From positions 10,598-74,597 of the forward strand of contig CAIODK010000042.1 in NCBI GenBank assembly GCA_903856995.1: DNA of 64,000 nt, read 5' to 3'. The DNA comes from an uncultured Burkholderiales bacterium. GTDB lineage: Bacteria > Pseudomonadota > Gammaproteobacteria > Burkholderiales > Burkholderiaceae_C. The notes under the pieces were generated by a model. That model saw only the letters and a program-made list of their open reading frames with translations. It was not told where the DNA came from and did no database searches. Below, one piece after another: positions 8,325 to 16,184 of this stretch (position 1 is the stretch's first letter; each line of letters opens with the position of its first letter). The position numbers and the translations under genes were made by a program.

Positions 8325-9152
8325 TTAGGTGATGCGCTCAATGCTGTCAGCAATTTCTTGATGATCAAAGATTTTCTTCCAGTCATCACGCATCAGACGT
8401 GGTTTGCCAAAGGTAATGGCCTTGTTACAAGCGTCAGAGAATTGACCTGGGATTTGCTTAAAGATCACAGCGGAAAGAATCGTCATATGACCCAGCAAGA
8501 AATCACGTGCAGCCTCGGCTGGAACGCCACGCGAAACCACTTCGTCCATGGCCTCACGCATCACGTCCAATAAGGTCGCGCACACGGTCTCTGACAAACC
8601 AGGTTCAAGCAAAGCCATTTGCTCCACCGTCACACGGTATGAGCGCAAGATAGGCTGATAAATCGTTTTGGCAATATCCTCGCCCAGATCAAACGCTTCA
8701 TCAGGGCCTTGCATCAGGGCGCTGACAATTGACTGTGCTGCACTGACACCCCCGAAATAATCAGGCGCACCCGCAATGTGAACCTCAGGACTAAAGATGC
8801 TGGGGTGACAGGGATGCGCCACAAAGTAAGTCAAGTCAGGTCGCTTAGGCAAATGGCCTGCAAAGGGTGCAGCAGCATCCAACGTCATCACCATGGTTCC
8901 CGCTTTGAGTTGTGGCGCGATCTCGGCAGCGAGTTGACCAATCAAAGTGTCTGGCACTGCCAAGATGACCACATCCACGTTTTTCAAAGCCTCTTCAACC
9001 GAGGAGCAGGCGATGCCCAATTCGTCTTGCAATCGCTTGCGACCTACTTCACCAACTTCCACATGGCGGACTTGGTAGGCTGAACCCACCAAGTTCTTAG
9101 ACAAACGAACGCCCATTTTTCCACCGGCTCCAAACAACGCAATTGATGTCAT
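8325..9152 (-). CDS. apnO: D-apionate oxidoisomerase-like NAD(P)-dependent dehydrogenase
   Basis: A 275-residue protein. The N-terminal Rossmann motif is ALFGAGGKMGVRLSKN (residues about 5-20), followed by VVILAVPDTLIG and the family-specific DAAAPFAGHLPKR and VAHPCHPSIF. The helical C-terminal half contains VTVEQMALLEPGLSETVCA. This matches my recollection of the ApnO family, which oxidises and isomerises D-apionate to 3-oxo-isoapionate. It heads the operon with the RuBisCO-like protein and DUF1537 kinase, giving the first three steps in order. GGAG lies 10 bases upstream of the ATG. The symbol rests on motif memory and context rather than a search. Confidence 0.78.
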   Translation of the reverse strand: MTSIALFGAGGKMGVRLSKNLVGSAYQVRHVEVGEVGRKRLQDELGIACSSVEEALKNVDVVILAVPDTLIGQLAAEIAPQLKAGTMVMTLDAAAPFAGHLPKRPDLTYFVAHPCHPSIFSPEVHIAGAPDYFGGVSAAQSIVSALMQGPDEAFDLGEDIAKTIYQPILRSYRVTVEQMALLEPGLSETVCATLLDVMREAMDEVVSRGVPAEAARDFLLGHMTILSAVIFKQIPGQFSDACNKAITFGKPRLMRDDWKKIFDHQEIADSIERIT

Positions 9153-9199
9153 CCTAAAACTCCATTGATAAACTGGTCTGATGGTATGATGAGTTCACG

Positions 9200-9236
9200 A
9201 AAAAGCCTTATTGGGACATTTACCTAGCCAATAAGG
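9200..9236 (-). terminator. rho-independent terminator after the IPMDH-like gene
   Basis: On the minus strand CCTTATTGG and CCAATAAGG form a perfect 9-bp stem around a 13-base loop, followed by CTTTTT. It ends the upstream operon and leaves about 48 bases (9153-9199) for a separate apnO promoter, so apnO-gntR is likely its own unit. Confidence 0.8.
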
Positions 9237-9244
9237 ATTCATTT

Positions 9245-10327
9245 TTAAGCTAACTGCCGACAAACGGCCTGTGTGACTTCGGTGCAACGGGCTTGCCCAC
9301 CGAGATCAGCAGGCATCACATCACCCCGCGCCAAAACATCCTCCACCGCTTTCTCCACGCGATCAGCGGCAATGTGGAGCGTGGCATCTTCGTGTTTATC
9401 AGCCAACCAACGAAGCATCAAAGCGCCCGACAAGATGGTCGCAATGGGGCTGGCCACGTTTTGTCCAGCGATATCTGGCGCAGACCCGTGCGCACCTTGA
9501 AACAAACCGTGATGTAAGCCTAATTCCGCAGAGGCAGCAACACCCAAACCACCCACAGTCGCGGCTCCTAAGTCAGAAATGATGTCCCCCAACATGTTTT
9601 CTGCCACGATGACATCATAAAAATCAGGCTTCTTGAGCATGTGAACCGTGATGGCATCCGCATAAGCGTAATCAATTTGGACATCGGCATAGGACTGGGA
9701 GACCTCGAGGCACACGGCTCGAAAAAATGCGTAACTTTTTAAGATATTGGCTTTGTCGCACACGGTCACACGGCGCACATGATCTCGCGGTGCACCGCTG
9801 CGGCGCCTTGCAAGGTCGAACGCAAACTTGGCGACCCGCTCGACCCCTAAGCGGGTCATGACCAAGGCATCGGTCACCACCTCACCCCGAAGATTCACGC
9901 CAGCACCACGACTTGCGTACAAACCTTCGGTGTTTTCGCGAACGATGACGTAGTCGATTTGACCGGCTGAGAAGTCTGCCAACGGCGACTTAACCCCTTG
10001 ATACAGACGAATGGGGCGAACGTTGGCGAACAAATCCAATTTGAAACGAAGTTGCAAATGCAAGTCGTTGCCAACTTCTGTGCCATCGGCATAGGTCACA
10101 CCGGGTAGGCCAGCCGCCCCATGAAGAATGGCATGCGCGCTTCGGCACGCACTGAAGGTCTCTTCAGGCAACACGTGGCCGCTACGTTGGTAATGACCTG
10201 CGCCCCCCTCAAAGGGTAAAAAATTGAGCACGCCAACACCACAAGCCTCACGCAGAACTTGCACCGCCGATTGACAGACCTCTGGACCAATGCCGTCGCC
10301 ATCCAGCGACACGATGTTGTATTTCAT
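9245..10327 (-). CDS. isocitrate/isopropylmalate/tartrate dehydrogenase-family enzyme
   Basis: A 360-residue beta-decarboxylating dehydrogenase. It starts MKYNIVSLDGDGIGPEV and carries the substrate arginine region RFKLDLFANVRPIRL, VIVRENTEGLYA, the catalytic lysine segment CDKANILKS and the metal-binding DIISDLGAATVGGLG. The cofactor end is GAHGSAPDIAGQNVASP. No leucine-biosynthesis neighbours (leuCD) are present, so a catabolic 2-hydroxy-3-carboxylate such as tartrate or D-malate is more likely than isopropylmalate. It follows an aldehyde dehydrogenase gene by 18 bases and precedes a terminator. The substrate cannot be fixed from sequence alone. Confidence 0.8.
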   Translation of the reverse strand: MKYNIVSLDGDGIGPEVCQSAVQVLREACGVGVLNFLPFEGGAGHYQRSGHVLPEETFSACRSAHAILHGAAGLPGVTYADGTEVGNDLHLQLRFKLDLFANVRPIRLYQGVKSPLADFSAGQIDYVIVRENTEGLYASRGAGVNLRGEVVTDALVMTRLGVERVAKFAFDLARRRSGAPRDHVRRVTVCDKANILKSYAFFRAVCLEVSQSYADVQIDYAYADAITVHMLKKPDFYDVIVAENMLGDIISDLGAATVGGLGVAASAELGLHHGLFQGAHGSAPDIAGQNVASPIATILSGALMLRWLADKHEDATLHIAADRVEKAVEDVLARGDVMPADLGGQARCTEVTQAVCRQLA

Positions 10328-10345
10328 AGGCGTTGACTCAACCGA

Positions 10346-11779
10346 TCAGTCGTGTTTGATTGAAATCGTCTTTAAGACGGTGAAACTATAGAGGGCTTCA
10401 AATCCTTTTTCGCGTCCATGCCCACTGGCTTTGACGCCGCCAAAAGGTAGCTCAATGCCACCGCCTGCGCCATAGTTGTTGATGAAAACTTGGCCTGATT
10501 GCATCTGACGCGCCATGCGCAGCTGACGCCCCCCATCGCGTGTCCAAATGCTGGACACCAAACCAAACGCTGTGTCGTTCGCAAGCTGAACCGCATGCGC
10601 GTCATCTTCAAAAGGCATGATGACCAACACTGGGCCAAACACCTCTTCTTGCGCCAACCGATGCGTGGGAGGCACATCGCGAATCAAGGTGGGGACTTGG
10701 TAGAAACCGCCAGCAGGCGCGTCGGCCACCAAGTGCCCCTGAGCCGCAACGGTTAGTCCGTCGCGTTTGGCTTCATCCAAGTAGGCTTTCACGCGTTGCA
10801 GTTGGCTGTCACGGATGAGCGGGCCGCAATCCAAATCCATCTCTGCTGGGCCGACACGTAATGCCTCAAAGGCTGCGGTCAATCGAGCAACCACCGCTTC
10901 ATAAGCGCTGCGCTCGACCAACACACGGCTACCAGCCGAGCATGTTTGTCCTGAGTTGCGCACGATGGCGTCCACCACCACCGGCACCATGGCATCGAAG
11001 TCGGCATCAGCAAACACGATTTGTGGCGACTTCCCGCCCAACTCCAAGGTGACTGGGGTGTGGTGTTCAGCCGCAGTTTGAATCACCAGCTTGCCAATGT
11101 TTGGCGAGCCTGTGAACGAAATGTGATCCACATCCGGGTGCCGCGACAACGCATCGCCGGCCTCATGCCCATAACCGGTGACCACGTTGATCGCACCCGC
11201 GGGGAAACCGACCTCAGCCGCAAGCTCAGCCACACGCAAAATCGACAAGCACGCGTCTTCCGCCGGCTTGACCACACATGCGTTGCCTGCTGCCAACGAG
11301 GCTCCCACACTTCGGCCAAAAATTTGCATCGGGTAGTTCCACGGCACGATGTGCCCAGTCACACCTTGCGGCTCACGAATTGTGAACACGGTGTAACCGT
11401 TTTGGTACGGAATAGTTTCACCCATCAGCTTGTCAGCCGCACCGGCATAAAACTCAAAGTAACGCGCGATCGAGTTCACATCGGCACGGGCTTGGTTGGT
11501 GGGTTTACCGCAATCTTGTGATTCGAGTTGCACCAACTCATCCATGTGCTGGAGCAAGGACTCGGACAGCTTTTGCAATAAACGACCTCGCTCCGTGGCC
11601 GTCAAACGGCCCCACGCCCCATCAAAAGCTGTGCGCGCCGCGCGCACAGCCAAATCGATATCGTCCGAGTTGCCACGTGCCACGTGACCAAACACGGTCC
11701 CGTGTGAAGGGTTGATGACGGGTATGTGGCCACCCGATGCAGGGGCCACCCAAAGGTTATCGATGAAATGCTGTTTCAT
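10346..11779 (-). CDS. NAD(P)-dependent aldehyde dehydrogenase
   Basis: A 477-residue aldehyde dehydrogenase when started at the ATG at 11779. A longer open frame to 11896 would overlap the upstream capA-like gene and adds no family sequence. Catalytic Cys280 (GQTCSAGSR), general base Glu246 (LELGGKSPQ) and Asn148 (PWNYP) are all present, as is the NAD-site FTGSPNIGK. It oxidises an aldehyde to its acid. The pairing with the isopropylmalate/tartrate-dehydrogenase-like gene downstream suggests a short oxidative route for a hydroxy-acid or glycol. The aldehyde is unknown. Confidence 0.88.
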   Translation of the reverse strand: MKQHFIDNLWVAPASGGHIPVINPSHGTVFGHVARGNSDDIDLAVRAARTAFDGAWGRLTATERGRLLQKLSESLLQHMDELVQLESQDCGKPTNQARADVNSIARYFEFYAGAADKLMGETIPYQNGYTVFTIREPQGVTGHIVPWNYPMQIFGRSVGASLAAGNACVVKPAEDACLSILRVAELAAEVGFPAGAINVVTGYGHEAGDALSRHPDVDHISFTGSPNIGKLVIQTAAEHHTPVTLELGGKSPQIVFADADFDAMVPVVVDAIVRNSGQTCSAGSRVLVERSAYEAVVARLTAAFEALRVGPAEMDLDCGPLIRDSQLQRVKAYLDEAKRDGLTVAAQGHLVADAPAGGFYQVPTLIRDVPPTHRLAQEEVFGPVLVIMPFEDDAHAVQLANDTAFGLVSSIWTRDGGRQLRMARQMQSGQVFINNYGAGGGIELPFGGVKASGHGREKGFEALYSFTVLKTISIKHD

Positions 11780-11811
11780 AAAACTGGAATAAAAATGAAA
11801 AAATGAAAAAC

Positions 11812-12768
11812 TCAACGCACCTGAACAACGGCGTTCGGCTGCTTCGCGGCATGCGGCAAACCTTGACCATCCATGCGCACAGTATGCGCCTGCCAAGAAC
11901 GTACACCTTGCCGGTCAAGCACCATGCGCACCGCCCAGCCCATGTTGTTGACCTTGTCTGGGAAGCCTTCAAATACAAAGTTACCCAAGCTATAAAAAAT
12001 AGGTCTACCTTTGTATTCTTCGGTGTCTTGCAGTTGATGCGGGTGTCCACCGATCACGGCGTCAGCGCCTGCATCGATCATCAAACGCGCCAGCTGTCTT
12101 TGACGCGTGTTGGCCACCGCAGACTCCCAACCCCAGTGCATCACTGGGATCACCACATCGGCCTTCCAGACGCTTCGCGCCTCGGCAATATCTCGCACCA
12201 CTTGCTCGTCTTCGCTCCATGCAATGCCCGGCCGGTCATGGTCCGCTTCAAAGTTTCTCGGCTGAAATTCATCGTAGCCCAACAGGGCGATGCGTAAGCC
12301 TTGACGCTCGAAGATCGAGGGCTTGTGCGCTTCTTTTAAGTTTTTGCCGCCACCGTAATACCCCAAGCCAGATTGCTTGAGCAAGCCCAGCATTTGTGAA
12401 AAAGCTTTGGGGCCAAAGTCGCCCGAGTGGTTGTTTGCCAAGCCCACGGCATCGAAGTGACGGCGAACATATTTCAAGCCCCGCGGGTGAACCCGAAAGG
12501 TGTTGGGTTTGTCTGGTTCGGGCGCACCGACCGTGGCCACCACGCACTCCAAATTACCCACACGGATATCGGCGTTCTTGAACAACTGCGCCACGCCTGC
12601 AAATGGATCACGACCGCGGCGAATGGCACGATCCGGCCCACCTTCGAGCATGATGTCGCCCGCAAAAACAATCGACACCGATGGTTCAGAGCTTGGCGCT
12701 TGTGCCATCACTGGTATGCCACCAAGAACCAGGCACGACACCAGGCAACATTGCATCCATCGGTTCAT
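11812..12768 (-). CDS. CapA/PgsA-like metallophosphatase-fold protein, exported
   Basis: A 318-residue protein. Residues 1-23 form a signal peptide (cleavage near VMA-Q). Its CapA-type calcineurin-like fold shows VFAGDIML, VGNLECVVA, LANNHSGDFG, HWGWE and GGHPHQLQ, which supply the metal ligands. CapA relatives take part in poly-gamma-glutamate synthesis, but here no CapB or CapC partner is present, so a periplasmic phosphatase or phosphodiesterase role is as likely. It overlaps the upstream small exported protein gene by 4 bases and precedes the aldehyde dehydrogenase by 32 bases. Confidence 0.82.
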   Translation of the reverse strand: MNRWMQCCLVSCLVLGGIPVMAQAPSSEPSVSIVFAGDIMLEGGPDRAIRRGRDPFAGVAQLFKNADIRVGNLECVVATVGAPEPDKPNTFRVHPRGLKYVRRHFDAVGLANNHSGDFGPKAFSQMLGLLKQSGLGYYGGGKNLKEAHKPSIFERQGLRIALLGYDEFQPRNFEADHDRPGIAWSEDEQVVRDIAEARSVWKADVVIPVMHWGWESAVANTRQRQLARLMIDAGADAVIGGHPHQLQDTEEYKGRPIFYSLGNFVFEGFPDKVNNMGWAVRMVLDRQGVRSWQAHTVRMDGQGLPHAAKQPNAVVQVR

Positions 12769-13178
12769 GGCGTCACCTCATGCAGCGCGCAACCGTAGGT
12801 CAGCTCTTTGCCCAAGAAGGGGGAGTACAAGGCCACGCGCCCCGTCAACGCATCTGGAGCGGGTGTGCTTTGTGCCGCGGGCGTGATGAATTTCACATGC
12901 TGCAGCACCATGGGTTGGCGTTGGGTTTGGTAGGAGACGTAGAGATTGATCAAGTCGACACGCCTGTCATCGCCCAACACCACCGCTTTGAACCGAAAGC
13001 GCCCGCCCAAGTCCACACTGCCCACGGTGTAGGGGTCTGAGACGGGAACAAATGCCTGCTCATAACGTTCGGCATTCACTTCAAAGTAGCAACGCAACAC
13101 GGGCGAGGCCTGGGCCATCCAGGGCACACCAGCAATCAGCCCCCCAAGGGCGCTCCATACAACCCAACGAAACCTCAT
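12765..13178 (-). CDS. hypothetical exported protein coupled to the CapA-like gene
   Basis: A 137-residue protein when started at the ATG at 13178, which has GGAG 8 bases upstream; a TTG 12 bases earlier is in frame but lacks a site. Residues 1-24 are a signal peptide ending AQA. The mature part is mostly beta-strand-like, with C30 and a second cysteine near the end (YGCALHE) that could pair. No family is recognised. Its stop overlaps the start of the CapA-like gene (ATGA), so the two products are probably made together and meet in the periplasm. Confidence 0.65.
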   Translation of the reverse strand: MRFRWVVWSALGGLIAGVPWMAQASPVLRCYFEVNAERYEQAFVPVSDPYTVGSVDLGGRFRFKAVVLGDDRRVDLINLYVSYQTQRQPMVLQHVKFITPAAQSTPAPDALTGRVALYSPFLGKELTYGCALHEVTP

Positions 13179-13291
13179 ACACAGCTCCAAATCAAGTGGA
13201 GATGACAGCGTACTAGATCGCGCGCATCGGTTGCCTTTGGGTTTGCCCGAGTAACTGGCAAAATCAGCGGCTATTTAGAGAAAGTTTCGCC

Positions 13292-14368
13292 ATGAACGCC
13301 CCGCACACGCCGCCACTCGCCGCCATCCCTCGCCTGACCAGTTTGTCGCATGGTGGTGGCTGCGGCTGCAAGATCGCGCCAGGCGTGTTGAGCGAGATTC
13401 TCAAAAGCACCAGTGGCATGCCGATCCCACCCGAGCTATTGGTCGGCATTGAAACCGCAGACGACGCCGCGGTCTACCTGCTCAACGACGAGCAAGCCCT
13501 GATCGCCACCACCGACTTCTTCATGCCCATCGTGGATGACCCATTTGACTTTGGCCGCATCGCCGCCACCAACGCCATCAGCGATGTCTATGCCATGGGG
13601 GGCACCCCCATCATGGCTTTGGCCTTGGTGGGTATGCCCATCAACGTACTCCCCGCCTCGACAATTGCCAAAATTTTGGATGGCGGCCAAAGCGTGTGCC
13701 GTGAAGCAGGCATCCCGATTGCGGGCGGCCACACCATTGATTCGGTAGAGCCCATTTACGGATTGGTGGTGTTGGGCTTGGTGCACCCCAAACGCATCAA
13801 ACGCAACGCCGATGCGCGTGTGGGTGACCGTTTGATTTTGGGCAAGCCCTTGGGTGTGGGCGTGCTCTCAGCGGCCCTCAAGAAGAATGCGCTCAGCCCT
13901 GAGGGTTACGCACAAATGATGGCCAACACCACCCAACTCAACACACCGGGGGCCGACCTGTCAGCGTTGGCTGGTGTGCATGCCATGACCGATGTGACAG
14001 GTTTTGGCTTGGCGGGCCATGCCTTAGAAATGGCACGTGGCTCCAAGACAACCGTGCAACTCGATATGCACAAAGTGCCACTGCTGCTCGGCGTTCGTGC
14101 GCTTGCGCAACAAGGCATGCTCACCGGCGCATCCGGCCGAAACTGGGAAGCGTACGGCCACGAAATTCGACTCGCACCTTCGCTCGACGCCATCGATCAA
14201 GCCTTGCTCAGCGACCCCCAAACCAGTGGTGGCTTGCTAGTGGCGTGTGCCCCAGAGACGGCGGATGAGGTGCTCGCGGTGTTTCACAAACACGGCTTTT
14301 CCGCGGCCACGGACGTGGGTGAAATCACCGCAACCACCTCCGACGGCATCAAACTCAATGTGCGCTGA
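13292..14368 (+). CDS. selD: selenide, water dikinase
   Basis: A 358-residue enzyme that makes selenophosphate from selenide and ATP. The N-terminal loop has the catalytic Cys24 and Lys27 in GGGCGCKI, so this is the cysteine and not the selenocysteine form. ATP and metal motifs follow: ADDAAVY, TTDFFMPIVDDP, NAISDVYAMGG and AGGHTID, with MTDVTGFGLAGH further on. No selA, selB or mnmH lies in the window, so it cannot be said whether selenophosphate serves selenocysteine or 2-selenouridine synthesis. The gene stands opposite the small exported-protein operon and is followed by phnA. Confidence 0.95.
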   Translation: MNAPHTPPLAAIPRLTSLSHGGGCGCKIAPGVLSEILKSTSGMPIPPELLVGIETADDAAVYLLNDEQALIATTDFFMPIVDDPFDFGRIAATNAISDVYAMGGTPIMALALVGMPINVLPASTIAKILDGGQSVCREAGIPIAGGHTIDSVEPIYGLVVLGLVHPKRIKRNADARVGDRLILGKPLGVGVLSAALKKNALSPEGYAQMMANTTQLNTPGADLSALAGVHAMTDVTGFGLAGHALEMARGSKTTVQLDMHKVPLLLGVRALAQQGMLTGASGRNWEAYGHEIRLAPSLDAIDQALLSDPQTSGGLLVACAPETADEVLAVFHKHGFSAATDVGEITATTSDGIKLNVR

Positions 14369-14416
14369 GCCTGATCAACAGCACTACTACAGCTTACTTT
14401 TGAAAGAAAACTTGTC

Positions 14417-14758
14417 ATGTCTACGACTCCAGCCTGCCCCCAATGCGCCCAAGAAAACACGTACCAAGATGGTGACAACTACGTCTGCGCCGACTGCGCC
14501 TATGAATGGCCCATGCAAGCGACAACCACGGCTGACGACGACGAAGATGCTGTCGTCAAAGACGCCAATGGCAACATTCTCAAAGACGGTGATGCCGTGG
14601 TGCTGATCAAAGACCTGAAGGTCAAAGGGTCCTCCACCACCTTGAAAATGGGTACAAAGGTGAAAAGCATTCGCTTGGTCGGTGGCGACCACGAAGTAGA
14701 TTGCAAAATGGACGTGGGCAACTACATGCTCAAGGCGTGCTTCTTACGCAAAGCCTAA
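14417..14758 (+). CDS. phnA: PhnA/YjdM zinc-ribbon protein
   Basis: A 113-residue protein. An N-terminal zinc ribbon has C7-x2-C10 and C24-x2-C27. The C-terminal SH3-like barrel carries VKDANGNILKDGDAVVLIKDLKVKG and ends KACFLRKA. This is the full PhnA/YjdM family pattern. Despite the name, the family is not shown to act in phosphonate breakdown and there is no phn operon here. It lies 48 bases after selD on the same strand and ends at a terminator that reaches into the convergent arfB gene. Confidence 0.9.
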   Translation: MSTTPACPQCAQENTYQDGDNYVCADCAYEWPMQATTTADDDEDAVVKDANGNILKDGDAVVLIKDLKVKGSSTTLKMGTKVKSIRLVGGDHEVDCKMDVGNYMLKACFLRKA

Positions 14759-14771
14759 ACACGCCTTGTTT

Positions 14772-15161
14772 TTAAAGCACCCGACCTCGGTTTGATTTGA
14801 TCGCCGAGGTCTTTTTTTTGCTATCTAAGCGGCGTAACTTAGAGGCATAAGTCGGCTTGGTGGCTTTGCGTTTTTTGGGTGGTTTGGCCACGCTTTTTAC
14901 CAAATCCAACAACCGCGCAAATGCTTCGATGCGGTTCATGTCTTGGCTGCGATGCTCTTGCGCTTTGATCACCACCACCCCCTCGTTGGTGATGCGGTGG
15001 TCTGACAAGCACAGCAAACGCTCTTTCACGCCCTCAGGGAGTGAGGACGCCATCACATCAAAACGCAAATGGATGGCGCTAGAGACTTTGTTGACGTTTT
15101 GCCCGCCCGCGCCCTGTGCACGAACCGCGGTCACCTCAACTTCGGATTCTTTGATGTCCAT
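14772..15161 (-). CDS. arfB: ArfB-type peptidyl-tRNA hydrolase, ribosome rescue
   Basis: A 129-residue codon-independent release factor. It has the catalytic GGQ at residues 19-21 within RAQGAGGQNVNKV and a basic C-terminal tail (KRKATKP...SKKKTSAIKSNRGR) that probes the empty mRNA channel. It frees peptides from stalled ribosomes. The codon-recognition domains of RF1/RF2 are absent, as expected. It lies 15 bases after a Bug receptor gene on the same strand. Its last 16 codons are shared with the terminator of the convergent phnA gene. Confidence 0.92.
   Translation of the reverse strand: MDIKESEVEVTAVRAQGAGGQNVNKVSSAIHLRFDVMASSLPEGVKERLLCLSDHRITNEGVVVIKAQEHRSQDMNRIEAFARLLDLVKSVAKPPKKRKATKPTYASKLRRLDSKKKTSAIKSNRGRVL
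14783..14819 (+). terminator. rho-independent terminator of selD-phnA, inside arfB
   Basis: GACCTCGG and CCGAGGTC form an 8-bp stem with a 13-base loop, followed by eight T on the plus strand. It lies 25 bases after the phnA stop but within the coding region of arfB, where the T run encodes Lys-Lys-Lys. Confidence 0.85.
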
Positions 15162-15175
15162 CGAATCAGGTGTGC

Positions 15176-16162
15176 TTATTGTTTTTGAATGCTGGCGCGT
15201 TGAATCACATCACCCCAGCGTTTGATTTCTGTCTCTAACCATTCGTGGGCTTGTGGCACGGTGCTGGGATGTGGTTCCACATTCAAGTCCAATAGTTTTT
15301 GACGTACGGCGGGGTTTTGCAAAGCAGCATTCACTTCTTTGTTCAAGCGATCCACGACGGTTTGTGGCGTCTTGACCGGCACACCCAACCCGTTCCAAGA
15401 GGTCGACAGCAATTGTGGCAATCCACTCTCTTTGGCTGTGGGCACTTGAGGTAGCGCCATGTTGCGCTTTGGGCCCGTCACTGCCAAAGCACGCAAAGCC
15501 CCGCCTTTGATCTGCGGCAAGACAGGACTCAGCACCTCCACCGCCACATCAATTTGGTTACCGCGCAAGGCGGTCATCACAGCGGGTGTGCCGTTGAAGG
15601 GCACCACTTGGGCATCCAAACCAGCGACAGATTTGAACAACTCAGCGGTCAAGTGCTGCGTGCTACCGATGTTGATGCTGCCAATGTTGAGTTTGCCCGG
15701 ATTGGCCTTGGCCCATGCCAGTAACTCAGGCAAGGACTGAAAACGTGAATCAGCACTGGTCACGATCGCCAAGTCAAACGTGCCCATCAGCGAGACCGGC
15801 GTGAAGTCTTTCACAGGATCGAACGGCAGTGCCTTAAACAAACCCGCACTCACCGCATTCGCGTTGGACATCAACAGCAAGGTATAGCCATCTGGCTCCG
15901 ACTTTGCCACCATCTCGGCCGCCACGATGCCGCCTGCGCCCGGTCGGTTGTCGATCACGACCGATTGCCCCAAGCCCTCAGACATTTTTTGTGCGACGGT
16001 ACGCGCCGTCAGATCAGCCACACCGCCCGCACCGAATGGCACGACGATGCGCAAGGGCTTATAGGGGTATGTCTGGGCATGGGCTGCAACAACTGAAAAA
16101 ACACACAAACCTGCAGCAGCAAGCTTGACCCAATGCGAGAAACATAAACGACGCATTTGCAT
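15176..16162 (-). CDS. Bug-family tripartite tricarboxylate receptor (periplasmic)
   Basis: A 328-residue receptor with a signal peptide (residues 1-29, cleaved near AHA-Q). Hallmark segments are YPYKPLRIVVPFGAGGVADL and VVIDNRPGAGGIVAAEMVAKS. It follows glutaryl-CoA dehydrogenase by 22 bases at the far end of the cyclohexanecarboxylate gene set, so a dicarboxylate such as glutarate or pimelate, or an alicyclic acid, is a fair guess for its ligand. No TctA or TctB gene accompanies it. Confidence 0.87.
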   Translation of the reverse strand: MQMRRLCFSHWVKLAAAGLCVFSVVAAHAQTYPYKPLRIVVPFGAGGVADLTARTVAQKMSEGLGQSVVIDNRPGAGGIVAAEMVAKSEPDGYTLLLMSNANAVSAGLFKALPFDPVKDFTPVSLMGTFDLAIVTSADSRFQSLPELLAWAKANPGKLNIGSINIGSTQHLTAELFKSVAGLDAQVVPFNGTPAVMTALRGNQIDVAVEVLSPVLPQIKGGALRALAVTGPKRNMALPQVPTAKESGLPQLLSTSWNGLGVPVKTPQTVVDRLNKEVNAALQNPAVRQKLLDLNVEPHPSTVPQAHEWLETEIKRWGDVIQRASIQKQ

Positions 16163-16184
16163 GGCACATCCCCCCTATCTACAT

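Noticed and set aside
11780..11896. 39-codon extension of the aldehyde dehydrogenase
   Set aside because: It overlaps the end of the CapA-like gene in another frame and contains no family sequence; the ATG at 11779 gives the usual start.
13292..14368. Selenocysteine codon in selD
   Set aside because: The catalytic position is a Cys codon (residue 24); no in-frame TGA is present.
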